Positions 24,171-33,475 of a stretch of DNA of 64,000 nt are shown one piece after another (position 1 is the first letter of the stretch; every line of letters begins with the position of its first letter). The stretch spans positions 19,154 to 83,153 of the forward strand of contig NZ_JAIUGX010000017.1 of assembly GCF_020164785.1 (NCBI RefSeq). Reading direction: 5' to 3'. The notes below the pieces were generated by a model. It was not told where the DNA came from, did not search any database, and worked only from the letters and a program-made list of their open reading frames with translations. A program made the position numbers and the translations under genes. The stretch is from Mesorhizobium sp. ES1-1. Lineage in GTDB: Bacteria; Pseudomonadota; Alphaproteobacteria; Rhizobiales; Rhizobiaceae.

Positions 24171-25055
24171 TCAAGCCTTTTCTTGCTCTAAGGGGATGAC
24201 GTCGACAGCCTGCTCGCCGACCTGTCCGCCAGTGGTTTTCAGCACCCCGACGATCGGCGCCACGTCGGAATAATCGCGCCCATATCCCACGGTAATGTGG
24301 TCGTTGCTGGCCCGCATTCCGTTGGTAGGGTCGAACTCCTGCCAGCCGGCATCGCGGCCGCACCACACCTTGACCCAGGCATGCATGGCGTCGGCGCCTT
24401 CCAGCCTGGGCTTGCCCTTGGGCGGAATTGTGCGCAGGAAGCCGCTGACATAGCCGGCCGGGATCCCAAGCCCGCGCAGGCCCGAGATCATGATGTGCGA
24501 AAAATCCTGGCAGACGCCGCGCTTCAGCCTGAAAGCATCGCTGGCCTTGGTGCGCACCGTCGTCGCGTCGCCGTCATAGGTGAAATCGCGATGGATGCGA
24601 TTGCACAGATCCATGGCGACGGCGGTGACCGAGCCGCCGATGCTCTCCCTCGCATAGGCTGTTATCGCGGGATCGATGCTTGAATTTCTGCTGCCGGCCA
24701 GAAAGTGGTGCGGCGAAGCCGGCGCCAGCGATCGCACGGCTCCGAGTTCCAGCCGCAGCCGGTCAATGTCGGGTGACACGTCGAGCCCCGGCTCCTGCCG
24801 CGCCACCGACACACGCGCGCTCATCCTGATGTCAAGGGCGTCATGCGCGTCGCGGAAGGCGATGGAGGTGACGTTGTTGCCGAAAAAGTCAAGGAAGTCG
24901 GACCGCTCCGTGGGTGCAGGGGCGAACGACAACGAGGCGGCGATCACGCGCTGCACGCCTGAAATCGTCGATGGCAATACATGGACCTGGTGCCGTCCCC
25001 CGCCGGCCGCCGCGGCGTAATCATAATGAAGGTGAAGCCTGATATCGTAGAGCAT
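24171..25055 (-). CDS. Transglutaminase-like protein, third gene of amidoligase-type operon
   Basis: A 294-aa protein with an N-terminal beta-sandwich domain (about 1-110) and a transglutaminase/protease core: catalytic C182 (RGVCQDFSH), H225 (AMHAWVKV) and D242 (EFDPTN). It lies 63 bp after the permuted ATP-grasp/alpha-E gene. This set of three is found together in many proteobacteria and actinobacteria; published comparative genomics interprets it as making or breaking amide or peptide bonds in an unknown product. Cytoplasmic by sequence (no signal peptide). Confidence 0.9.
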   Translation of the reverse strand: MLYDIRLHLHYDYAAAAGGGRHQVHVLPSTISGVQRVIAASLSFAPAPTERSDFLDFFGNNVTSIAFRDAHDALDIRMSARVSVARQEPGLDVSPDIDRLRLELGAVRSLAPASPHHFLAGSRNSSIDPAITAYARESIGGSVTAVAMDLCNRIHRDFTYDGDATTVRTKASDAFRLKRGVCQDFSHIMISGLRGLGIPAGYVSGFLRTIPPKGKPRLEGADAMHAWVKVWCGRDAGWQEFDPTNGMRASNDHITVGYGRDYSDVAPIVGVLKTTGGQVGEQAVDVIPLEQEKA

Positions 25056-25118
25056 GCGCTGCTTTCCTGTTTGGCGCAGGTTCGTTTCGCGCGAGCGTGC
25101 GAAACCTTTGCGACCAGC

Positions 25119-27530
25119 CTAGCCGAAATAGGCTTTGGCGAGACTGTTGTAGAGGCCGCCTATTTCGGTCGCGAGAGCGTCCAGCGCCTTCGCCGTCATG
25201 TCCGAAGGCTCCTTGATGGCGATCTGTGTGTTGAGCTGCAATATCGCCTTGGCCGCCGGCGACATATGCCCCTGCCCGCCCAGCGCTGGCAGCAGGCCGA
25301 TCTCGGCCCTCAGCCTTTCGAGCTGGAACAGGATAGAGCGCGGGTTGAGGGGGTCGAGCGCCAGGAGATCGATCACCGTGCGCCGGCCGGCTTGCACCGG
25401 ATACTGCCGGCGGTGGGTCATCACGCTGTCGCCGATCTCCAGCATCATGTCGAGGGCGCCCTCCGGCGCATTGGCACTGGTCAGCCGGGACAATGTGCGC
25501 GCGATCTGGATGCCGCGCTCCAGGCGCCGGCCGATCTCGAGGAAGCGCCAGCCGGCGAAACGATACATATTCTCGTGCAGCAGGCCGGAGAAACCGGCGA
25601 GCTTCCGAAGAATGACCGTCATCGCCCTGGTTGCGTCGTCGCCTGGCGCCACCGTCGTCGCGAACTGGTAGTTGGTCTTGGACAGGTCCTTGAGCGCCAG
25701 CCAGCCATCGGGCGAGAAGCGGTCGCGGATCTGGCCGGCGCTGTAGACAGCGCTGTCCAGCGTGCCGATCAATCCGGTTGGGATCGCCGTTTCGACGTCG
25801 ATGCCGAAGGGTTCGAGATAATCCCTGACATCGGCCAGCAGAGGCATGTCGGGATCGGAGGTTTCGGCCAGCCGCACATGATAGGCGCGCAGGATGCGCA
25901 CGGTATCTTCCGAACGTTCGATGTAGCGGCCGAGCCAGGTCAGGTTCTCCGCCGCGCGGCTGGGCAGGCTGCCGGGCCTCGTGCGGTTGAAACTGTCGCT
26001 CTCCTGAGGCAGCAGCGTCTCACGCTCGACGGGCTTGTCGCTGACCACCCAGACATCGGCCGCCTGGCCGCCGCGCTGCATGGCGATCGCCGTTGGGTCG
26101 AGCGACAGGCCGACGCGGGCAAAGCCGCCCGGCATCACCGTCCAACCCTCCGGCGTGCGTGCGAGATAGACACGCAGGCTGGCAGGCCGGGGCTCCAGCC
26201 GTCCGCCGGCATAGACCGGCGTCGTCGACAGCGTGACCGCTTCCTGGCCGACGAAGTTGCCCCCATCGCGTTCGATGCGCGCCACTAGCTCGGCCTGCTC
26301 CCCGTCCGTCAGCGCCGAGCCCAGTTTCGTCTGCTCGTCGTCCTCGAAGGCCAGGCGCGTCGACAGAGCCGGCCCGATCACCATGCGGCCGATATTGGCC
26401 AGCACATGCGCGCGCTCCGTCGCCTGCCCGCACCACCAGGTCGCGACGCTTGGCAAGAGCAGCTCCTCGCCACGCAAGGCGCGCGCAATCTTGGGAAGGA
26501 AGGCGAGGAGCGCGCGCGTCTCCATCAAGCCGGATCCCAGCGCATTGACGGTTGAGACCGCGCCATGGCGGATCGCCTCGACCAGTCCCGGCGTGCCGAT
26601 CTGTGAATCCGGCCGCAGTTCGAGCGGATCGGCGAACGCCGCGTCGAGCCGCCGCCACAGCACGCTGATCGGTGCCAGGCCCGAAACCGTGCGCACCATC
26701 AGCCTGCCATCGGAAACGGTAAGGTCCTCGCCTTCCAGGAGCATGATGCCGAGGTAGCGAGCGATATAAGCGTGTTCGTAATAGGTTTCGTTGAGCGGGC
26801 CAGGGGTCAGGATCGCGACTCGGCCGTCGCCGTCCCTGGCCATGCCGATCAGCGCGTCGCGAAAGCGGCGGAAGAAGCCGGCCAGGCGGTGCACATGCAT
26901 CTCGCCATAGATGTCCGACAGCGCCCTTGTCGTGGCGACGCGGTTCTCCAGGGCAAAGCCGGCGCCAGACGGCGCCTGCGTGCGGTCGCCCAGCACCCAC
27001 CACTCCCCATTCGGTCCCCGCCCGAGCTCGAAGGCGCAAAAGTGCAGGAAATGGCCTTCGGGCGGCCTGATACCGACCATCGGCCGCAAATATTCGGGAC
27101 TGGCGGCAATCAGCCCGGCCGGCAGGATGCCTTTTTCGACCAGCTGGTTCGGCCCGTAAATATCGGCGATGGTCTCCTCGAACAGCTCGGCACGCTGGAT
27201 CAGACCGGCGCTGATTGCCTGCCACTCCCCGTCCTCGATCAGCAGCGGCACATGCGCCAGCGGCCATTCGCGCTCATTGGTGCCGGCCTTGTCATAGACA
27301 CGGTAGTAGACGCCGGCATCACGCAGATACTGATCAGCGCGGGCAAAGCGCTGAGCGAGCCTTTCAGGCCCGATCTCGTCGAGCGACTCGATGAAATCCT
27401 TCCAGACCGGACGGGGATTGCCCGACGCGTCGACCATCTCGTCGACGACGCCTTCGATCGGCTGGTAGTGCTCCAGCAGGCCGTGGATCCGCGGTTTGCC
27501 GCGTATCCTCTTATGATTCCCCTTTGTCAT
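25119..27530 (-). CDS. Circularly permuted ATP-grasp protein fused to an alpha-E domain (DUF404/DUF407/DUF403)
   Basis: An 803-aa fusion. The N-terminal two thirds (about 1-480) is the circularly permuted ATP-grasp type 2 region with VYYRVYDKAGTNEREWPLAHVPLLI, LTPGPLNETYYEHAYIARYLGI and a C-terminal GGFARV segment. The rest (about 490-800) is the alpha-E domain beginning SRAAENLTWLGRYIERSEDTVRILRAYH. In many genomes these are two separate genes; here they are one chain. ATP-grasp enzymes ligate a carboxylate to an amine, so this is the likely ligase of the operon. It is 6 bp downstream of the DUF2126 gene and surely co-transcribed. Confidence 0.93.
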   Translation of the reverse strand: MTKGNHKRIRGKPRIHGLLEHYQPIEGVVDEMVDASGNPRPVWKDFIESLDEIGPERLAQRFARADQYLRDAGVYYRVYDKAGTNEREWPLAHVPLLIEDGEWQAISAGLIQRAELFEETIADIYGPNQLVEKGILPAGLIAASPEYLRPMVGIRPPEGHFLHFCAFELGRGPNGEWWVLGDRTQAPSGAGFALENRVATTRALSDIYGEMHVHRLAGFFRRFRDALIGMARDGDGRVAILTPGPLNETYYEHAYIARYLGIMLLEGEDLTVSDGRLMVRTVSGLAPISVLWRRLDAAFADPLELRPDSQIGTPGLVEAIRHGAVSTVNALGSGLMETRALLAFLPKIARALRGEELLLPSVATWWCGQATERAHVLANIGRMVIGPALSTRLAFEDDEQTKLGSALTDGEQAELVARIERDGGNFVGQEAVTLSTTPVYAGGRLEPRPASLRVYLARTPEGWTVMPGGFARVGLSLDPTAIAMQRGGQAADVWVVSDKPVERETLLPQESDSFNRTRPGSLPSRAAENLTWLGRYIERSEDTVRILRAYHVRLAETSDPDMPLLADVRDYLEPFGIDVETAIPTGLIGTLDSAVYSAGQIRDRFSPDGWLALKDLSKTNYQFATTVAPGDDATRAMTVILRKLAGFSGLLHENMYRFAGWRFLEIGRRLERGIQIARTLSRLTSANAPEGALDMMLEIGDSVMTHRRQYPVQAGRRTVIDLLALDPLNPRSILFQLERLRAEIGLLPALGGQGHMSPAAKAILQLNTQIAIKEPSDMTAKALDALATEIGGLYNSLAKAYFG

Positions 27531-27536
27531 CGCCGA

Positions 27537-30500
27537 TCAGGCTCTCGCCGGCCGGCGAAGGTCAAGGGTCATCGGGAAATCTTCCGACGGCTGCTCTTCC
27601 CGCAGCACGTAAGCGGACGGCGTGTGGCCGCGCGGCTCGAAGCGGGCGAGCCGCCGTGCCTCCGCCTCATTGCCGTTGACCGGGAATGTATCGTAGTTGC
27701 GCCCGCCGGGATGCGCGACATGGTAGACGCAGCCGCCCACCGCACGGCCCGACCAGCGGTCATAGATGTCGAACACCAGCGGTGTATTGACCGGCAGCGC
27801 AGGGTGCAGGCCCGACGCCGGCTGCCAGGCCTTGAAACGCACGCCCGCCACCGCGACTTCGCGATTGTCCGTTACCTTCATCGGCACGATGCGGCCGTTG
27901 CAGAGGATGGCGTGGCGCTCCGGATTGAGACCTTCGGTTCTCACCTGCAGCCGCTCCACGGAGGAATCGACAAAGCGCACCGTACCGCCGATGGCGCCCT
28001 GCTCGCCCATGACATGCCACGGCTCCAGCGCCTGCCGCAGTTCCAGCTTGATGCCGGCATGCTGGACCTCGCCGCAGAACGGGAAGCGGAATTCGAGCTG
28101 GGCGTCGAACCACTCGGGCCGGAACTCGAACCCGTTGAGGTTGAGGTCGTCGAGCACGTCGAGAAAATCCGCCCAGACATAGTGCGGCAACATGAAACGG
28201 TCGTGCAGCGAGGTACCCCAACGGACGAAACGGCCCTCGAGGGGGCTTTTCCACGCCCGGGCTATGATCGCCCTGACCAGCAATTGCTGCGCCAGCGACA
28301 TGCGCGCATTGGGCGGCATCTCGAAGCCCCGGAACTCGACAAGGCCGAGCCGGCCGGTCGGGCCATCGGGCGAGAACAGCTTGTCGATGCAAATTTCCGA
28401 ACGGTGCGTGTTGCCGGTGACGTCCGTCAAAAGATTGCGGAACAGCCGGTCGACCAGCCACGGCAAAGGCGCATTGCCCTTATCCGGATGCGGCACCTGC
28501 GCCATGGCGATTTCGAGTTCGTAGAGCGAATCGTGGCGCGCCTCGTCGAAGCGCGGCGCCTGGCTGGTCGGGCCGATAAACAGGCCGGAAAACAAATAGG
28601 ACAGCGACGGATGCCGCTGCCACTGCAGCACCAGGCTCTTCAACAAATCGGGCCGGCGCAGGAATGGGCTGTCATTGGGCGTCGCGCCGCCAACGACGAC
28701 ATGGTTGCCGCCGCCGGTGCCGGTATGGCGGCCGTCGATCATGAACTTGTCGGCGCCAAGCCGCGTCAGGCGAGCCTCCTCGTAGATCGCCGTCGTCGTC
28801 GCCACGCAATCCTGCCAGTTGAAGGCCGGGTGGATGTTGACCTCGATGACGCCGGGGTCGGGCGCGACCCGGATGACGTTGAGTCGCGGGTCATGCGGCG
28901 GGCCATAGCCCTCTATATGCACCGGCAGCCCGATCGCCCTCGCCGCGTTTTCGGCGGCGGCCACGAGTTCGAGGTAATCCTCCAGGGCCTCGACCGGCGG
29001 CATGAACACGCAAAGCCTTCCCTCGCGCGGCTCGACGGAAAGCGCTGTCCGCACCGCGCCGCCGATCTCGGTGATCTCCTGTTCGACGCGGTCCTGCTGG
29101 GCGCTGGCGGCGGTGAACGAGGCCGGCTGCTGGCGGCGTGCCATTTCGTCGGCGCCTTCGAGTTCGGCGGGCGCCGAGACGGGCAGCATCGCTTCACGCG
29201 TGGGCAGCGCGCCACGCGGCACCGATGGATCGACGGGAACGATGTAGGGGAACTGCGCTGGCGGCACATAGGGCAACGTCCCCAGCGGCAGCCGATAGCC
29301 GACAGGCGAATCGCCCGGCACCAGGAAGAGCCGCCCGCGCCGCGTCTTCCATCGCTCCGAACGCCATCGGGGGCCTGAGGCCTGGCTGTTCCAGCGCTGC
29401 ACCGGCAGCACGTAGCCGGACGGCTTGGTCAGGCCGCGTTCGAACACGCGCGTCATGCGGCTGCGTTCCTCCGGATCCTCCAATTTGGAGTTCGACGGAT
29501 CGACGTTCTCCGGCAGCTTGCCTTCCTTGAGCAGCCATTCTGCCGGGTCCTCATAGGCTTCGCTGACCATGGTCCTGTCGATGCCGAGTTCGCCGGCAAT
29601 GGCGGTCAGCAGGCTTTCGGCCTGTTCGGGGCCGACATCCGCCGAACTGTTCTCCCGCGCGATAAGCGAAGGGTCGCTCCAGACCGGCTCGCCATCGGCG
29701 CGCCAGTAAAGCGAGAACGTCCAGCGCGGCAGGCTTTCGCCGGGATACCATTTACCCTGGCCGTAATGCAGGAAGCCGCCCGGTGCAAAGCGTTCGCGCA
29801 GCCTGCGGATAAGCGCATCGGCCTTTTCGCGCTTCGTCGGCCCGACGGCCGCGGTATTCCACTCGGCCGATTCGAAATCGTCGATCGACACGAAGGTCGG
29901 CTCGCCGCCCATCGTCAGCCGCACGTCGCCGGCGGCAAGCGCCGCGTCGACCTTCCTGCCCAGCGCATCGAGAGCGCCCCAGCTTTCGTCCGAGAACGGC
30001 TTGGTGATACGGGGATGCTCGGCGATGCGGTCGACGCGCATCTCGAAGCCGAACTCCACATTGGCGAAGCTCGCCATGCCGGAGATCGGTGCCGCGTTGC
30101 GGAAATGCGGCGTGGCGGCGAGCGGCACATGGCTTTCGCCGGTGAGCAGGCCGGAGGTCGGGTCGAAACCGATCCAGCCGGCCCCGGGCAGATAGACCTC
30201 GCACCACGCATGCAGGTCGGTGAAGTCGACGGCGGTCCCCGGCGGTCCGTCAAGCGCCACAAGGTCTGGCTTGAGCTGGATCAGGTAGCCGGAGACGAAG
30301 CGCGCGGCGAAGCCGAGATTGCGCAGGATCTGCACCAGAAGCCAGCTCGAATCCCGGCACGATCCCTTAGCTGCCGCCAACGTTTCATCTGGCGAATAGA
30401 CGCCCGTCTCCATGCGCACGATATAGGCGATCTCGCGCTGCAGCCTGGCGTTGAGATCGACAAGGAAATTGACGGTGTTCTTGGCACTGGTGTCGACGGT

Positions 30501-30896
30501 CTTGAGGAATGCGTCAAGCAGCGGACCGGCGGGCTCCGGCGTGCGGTAGATGGTAAGATCGTCGCGGATCTCTTCCGGGTAGTCGAACGGGAACCTCTCG
30601 GCCGAGGGCTCGACGAAGAAGTCGAACGGATTGTAGACTGTCATGTCGGCGACGAGATCGACCTCGATCTTCAATTCCGTCACCGGCTCCGGAAAGACGA
30701 AGCGGGCGAGGAAGTTGCCGTAGGGATCCTGCTGCAGATTGACGAAGTGGTTTGACGGCTCGACTTTCAGCGAGTGGCTGAGCACCTTGGTGCGCGAATG
30801 GGGCGCCGGTTGCAGCCTGATGATCTGCGGCCCGAGCACCACCGGCCGGTCATATTTGTAATGGGTCAGGTGATAGACGGCTGCCAGAATTGCCAT
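27537..30896 (-). CDS. Large transglutaminase-DUF2126 protein
   Basis: An 1119-aa protein. The N-terminal transglutaminase domain has C180 (KGSCRDSSWL), H229 (LHAWCEVYL) and D245 (FDPTSGL). The long C-terminal DUF2126 part includes VDLTMGGEPTFVS-like, HTGTGGGNHVVVGGATPNDSPFLRRPDLL and EIRGFEMPP-like blocks. The HTGTGGGNH segment resembles the metal- or nucleotide-binding stretch of glutamine-synthetase-like COOH-NH2 ligases, which supports an amide-forming role. First gene of the three-gene operon. One of the longest genes in the window, with no sign of truncation. Confidence 0.92.
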   Translation of the reverse strand: MAILAAVYHLTHYKYDRPVVLGPQIIRLQPAPHSRTKVLSHSLKVEPSNHFVNLQQDPYGNFLARFVFPEPVTELKIEVDLVADMTVYNPFDFFVEPSAERFPFDYPEEIRDDLTIYRTPEPAGPLLDAFLKTVDTSAKNTVNFLVDLNARLQREIAYIVRMETGVYSPDETLAAAKGSCRDSSWLLVQILRNLGFAARFVSGYLIQLKPDLVALDGPPGTAVDFTDLHAWCEVYLPGAGWIGFDPTSGLLTGESHVPLAATPHFRNAAPISGMASFANVEFGFEMRVDRIAEHPRITKPFSDESWGALDALGRKVDAALAAGDVRLTMGGEPTFVSIDDFESAEWNTAAVGPTKREKADALIRRLRERFAPGGFLHYGQGKWYPGESLPRWTFSLYWRADGEPVWSDPSLIARENSSADVGPEQAESLLTAIAGELGIDRTMVSEAYEDPAEWLLKEGKLPENVDPSNSKLEDPEERSRMTRVFERGLTKPSGYVLPVQRWNSQASGPRWRSERWKTRRGRLFLVPGDSPVGYRLPLGTLPYVPPAQFPYIVPVDPSVPRGALPTREAMLPVSAPAELEGADEMARRQQPASFTAASAQQDRVEQEITEIGGAVRTALSVEPREGRLCVFMPPVEALEDYLELVAAAENAARAIGLPVHIEGYGPPHDPRLNVIRVAPDPGVIEVNIHPAFNWQDCVATTTAIYEEARLTRLGADKFMIDGRHTGTGGGNHVVVGGATPNDSPFLRRPDLLKSLVLQWQRHPSLSYLFSGLFIGPTSQAPRFDEARHDSLYELEIAMAQVPHPDKGNAPLPWLVDRLFRNLLTDVTGNTHRSEICIDKLFSPDGPTGRLGLVEFRGFEMPPNARMSLAQQLLVRAIIARAWKSPLEGRFVRWGTSLHDRFMLPHYVWADFLDVLDDLNLNGFEFRPEWFDAQLEFRFPFCGEVQHAGIKLELRQALEPWHVMGEQGAIGGTVRFVDSSVERLQVRTEGLNPERHAILCNGRIVPMKVTDNREVAVAGVRFKAWQPASGLHPALPVNTPLVFDIYDRWSGRAVGGCVYHVAHPGGRNYDTFPVNGNEAEARRLARFEPRGHTPSAYVLREEQPSEDFPMTLDLRRPARA

Positions 30897-31264
30897 GGGG
30901 CCCCGGAATTCAGCGTTTCAAAAAGAACTCGCCGGACCCTGACACAACTAGCCGCGGTTCTCCAAGCAGAGATGTTGCGGTGCACGCAATCGGACGGCTT
31001 GTATTGATGCGCCGGGCCTTACCGACCGGGCAGGTCGACCCCAACTCCGTCTCGGCTTCGCCGAGCCACCTCTCCCCCGATCGACGGGGTAGAGGAAGGG
31101 CGCGAGCCGATTGCCGCCAGTCCCCTTCCTCACCCTCCGGCGGGGAGAGGCGGCGCCGCGAAGCGGCGACGGAGTGGGGGAAGGCGGGCCTCTTACCCGC
31201 GGTATTTGTCAGGGCAATCAGCAATCTTTCAGGCGCGCCCTGGCCTGCGTGGCGCTGGTCCCCC
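30897..31264. repeat. Intergenic palindromic repeat element
   Basis: A 367-bp gap without genes. It contains nested palindromes: CCTCT-N-CCCCG-N5-CGGGG-N-AGAGG (31069-31095), CGCCGC-GAA-GCGGCG (31154-31168), and a larger imperfect inverted repeat with CCTTCC-type and GGAAGG-type ends (about 31123-31185). Such CCTCTCCCC/GGGGAGAGG mosaics are dispersed between genes in rhizobial, especially Mesorhizobium, chromosomes. They probably fold in RNA at the ends of convergent or serial transcripts. Element boundaries are approximate. Confidence 0.6.
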
Positions 31265-32461
31265 TCAGAAGAACGCCTGGATACCGGTCTGCGCGCGGCC
31301 CAAAATCAACGCGTGCACGTCATGCGTGCCTTCATAGGTGTTGACCGTCTCCAAATTCTGCGCGTGGCGCATGACGTGGTAGCCGATCTGGATGCCGTTG
31401 CCGCCATGCATGTCTCGGGCCTGGCGGGCGATGTCGAGCGCCTTGCCGCAATTATTGCGCTTGACGATCGAGATCATTGCCGGCGCCATCTTGCCTTCGT
31501 CCATCAGCCGCCCGACCCGCAGCGAGGCCTGCAGTCCCAGGGCAATCTCGGTCTGCATATCGGCGAGCTTCTTCTGGAAAAGCTGCGTGCCGGCCAGCGG
31601 CTTGCCGAACTGCTTGCGGTCGAGGCCATACTGGCGGGCGCGATGCCAGCAGTCTTCCGCGGCACCCATCGACCCCCAGGAAATGCCGTAGCGAGCCCGG
31701 TTGAGGCAGCCGAACGGGCCGCCCAGCCCCCTGGCGTTCGGCAGCACCGCGTCCTCGCCGACCTCCACGCCTTCCATCACGATTTCGCCGGTGATCGACG
31801 CTCGCAATGACAGCTTGCCGCCGATCTTTGGCGCCGAAAGGCCCTTCATGCCCTTTTCCAGCACAAAACCGCGGATTTCATCCTTGCCGCCTTCGACCTT
31901 CAATTTCGCCCAGACGACGAAGACATCGGCGATCGGCGCATTGGAGATCCACATCTTCGAGCCGGAGAGCCTGTAGCCATTGGCGGTCTTCTCGGCGCGT
32001 GTCTTCATGCCGCCCGGATCCGACCCCGCATCCGGCTCGGTCAGGCCGAAGCAGCCGATCCATTCGCCCGAGGCGAGCTTCGGAAGGTATTTCTTGCGCT
32101 GCTCTTCCGAGCCATAGGCATGGATAGGATACATGACCAGCGACGATTGCACTGACATCATCGAGCGATAGCCCGAATCGACGCGTTCAACCTCCCGCGC
32201 CACCAGCCCATAGGTGACATAATTGGCGCCGAGCCCACCATATTCCTCGGGAATGGTGATGCCCAGCAGACCCGCCTCGCCCATCTCGCGAAAGATGCCG
32301 GCATCAGTCTGCTCGTTGAGGTAAGCCTCCTCTATCCTGGGCGCCAGCTTGTCGGCGGCAAAGGCGGCCGCGCCGTCGCGCACCATGCGCTCGTCCTGCG
32401 AAAGCTGGTCCTCGATCAGGAATGGATCTTCCCAGACGAATGCGTTCTTTTCAGCGGCCAT
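31265..32461 (-). CDS. gcdH: Glutaryl-CoA dehydrogenase
   Basis: A 398-aa acyl-CoA dehydrogenase that oxidises and decarboxylates glutaryl-CoA to crotonyl-CoA in lysine, tryptophan and glutarate degradation. FAD-binding segments (CFGLTEPDAGSDPGGM, KMWISNAPIADVFVVWAK) are intact, and the catalytic Glu lies in VNTYEGTHDVHALILGRAQTG, the form seen in GcdH. The arginine of GLNRARYGI-like CLNRARYGISWG, which recognises the glutaryl carboxylate, is present. It is divergent from a LysR gene that is probably its regulator. Confidence 0.92.
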   Translation of the reverse strand: MAAEKNAFVWEDPFLIEDQLSQDERMVRDGAAAFAADKLAPRIEEAYLNEQTDAGIFREMGEAGLLGITIPEEYGGLGANYVTYGLVAREVERVDSGYRSMMSVQSSLVMYPIHAYGSEEQRKKYLPKLASGEWIGCFGLTEPDAGSDPGGMKTRAEKTANGYRLSGSKMWISNAPIADVFVVWAKLKVEGGKDEIRGFVLEKGMKGLSAPKIGGKLSLRASITGEIVMEGVEVGEDAVLPNARGLGGPFGCLNRARYGISWGSMGAAEDCWHRARQYGLDRKQFGKPLAGTQLFQKKLADMQTEIALGLQASLRVGRLMDEGKMAPAMISIVKRNNCGKALDIARQARDMHGGNGIQIGYHVMRHAQNLETVNTYEGTHDVHALILGRAQTGIQAFF

Positions 32462-32563
32462 GACTTCCTCGGTATCTTACGGATGAAGCCCGGCTTATCG
32501 GCCCCGGATGGCGAAAAATCAATCGAAATTGCCTCACAGATCAATGAGCGCTAGGAATGGATC

Positions 32564-33475
32564 ATGAATGTCCAACGCCGCCTTCTGCCTCCTATCGCCG
32601 CCCTTGCCGCCTTCGAGGCGGTGGCACGCCTTGGCAGCTTCACCGCCGCCGCGCGGGAGCTGAGTTTGACGCAAGGAGCAGTCAGCCGGCAGATAACTCT
32701 GCTGGAAGACCAGTTCGGTCGACGTCTGTTCGATCGCGACAGCCGCAACGTCAGGCTGTCGCCGCAGGGCGAAATCTATGCCGAGGCGGTGCGTTCCGCG
32801 CTTGGCCAACTGCGCGACGCCGCTCTTGGATTGATGAGCTATCGACATAGCGGCATCCTGAACCTCGCAATACTGCCGACTTTCGGCACACGCTGGCTGA
32901 TGCCGATGGTCCCGAATTTCGTCGAGACCCATCCGGACATCACGATCAACTTCGTGACGCGCGTCGGCCGCTTCGACTTCGCGCGGGAGCGCCTCGACGC
33001 CGCCATTCATTACGGATTGCCGGACTGGCCGGACGCCGACTCGACCCTGCTGGTGCGCGAGACCGTGGCGCCGGTCGTGTCGCAGGGCTTCCTTGCCGGG
33101 CGTAACATTGCCGGACCGGCAGACATCGGTCGCCTGCCGCTGCTGCACATGGCGACGCGGCCCGGGGCCTGGAAAGAATGGTTCGAGCATCAGGACCTGA
33201 GCGCGCCGACCGGACCCGGGATGCAATTCGAACAGTTCGGCACCGCCGCCCAGGCCTGCATGGCGGGCCTCGGCGTCGCCTTGCTGCCGCTGATCCTTAT
33301 CGCGGGCGAATTGCAGCGCGGTCAGTTGGTGTTGGCGCCCGGCCAACCGATGCAGAGCCGCAGCGCCTATTATCTGGTGGTACCGCAGGACAAACGTGCC
33401 CATCCGCCTGTCGCCAGTTTTCGCGACTGGCTGCTGGGCCAGCTGGATAGAGAGGCCGCCGTTCTGGCGTGGTAG
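32564..33475 (+). CDS. LysR-family regulator (GcvA/GcdR-like)
   Basis: A 303-aa LysR protein. The winged helix-turn-helix (about 8-65; FEAVARLGSFTAAARELSLTQGAVSRQITLLEDQFG) precedes a periplasmic-binding-like effector domain (about 95-295). It is divergent from gcdH across 102 bp, the usual layout for a LysR activator and its target; glutarate or glutaryl-CoA is the likely effector. CAAT-CGAA-ATTG at 32520-32531 in the shared region is a candidate binding half-palindrome. AGGA precedes the ATG by 7 nt. Confidence 0.9.
   Translation: MNVQRRLLPPIAALAAFEAVARLGSFTAAARELSLTQGAVSRQITLLEDQFGRRLFDRDSRNVRLSPQGEIYAEAVRSALGQLRDAALGLMSYRHSGILNLAILPTFGTRWLMPMVPNFVETHPDITINFVTRVGRFDFARERLDAAIHYGLPDWPDADSTLLVRETVAPVVSQGFLAGRNIAGPADIGRLPLLHMATRPGAWKEWFEHQDLSAPTGPGMQFEQFGTAAQACMAGLGVALLPLILIAGELQRGQLVLAPGQPMQSRSAYYLVVPQDKRAHPPVASFRDWLLGQLDREAAVLAW

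Noticed and set aside
26772..29378. Very long open frame (868 codons) on the plus strand
   Set aside because: It is antisense to the ATP-grasp and DUF2126 genes, which have unmistakable domains. High GC content produces long stop-free antisense frames.
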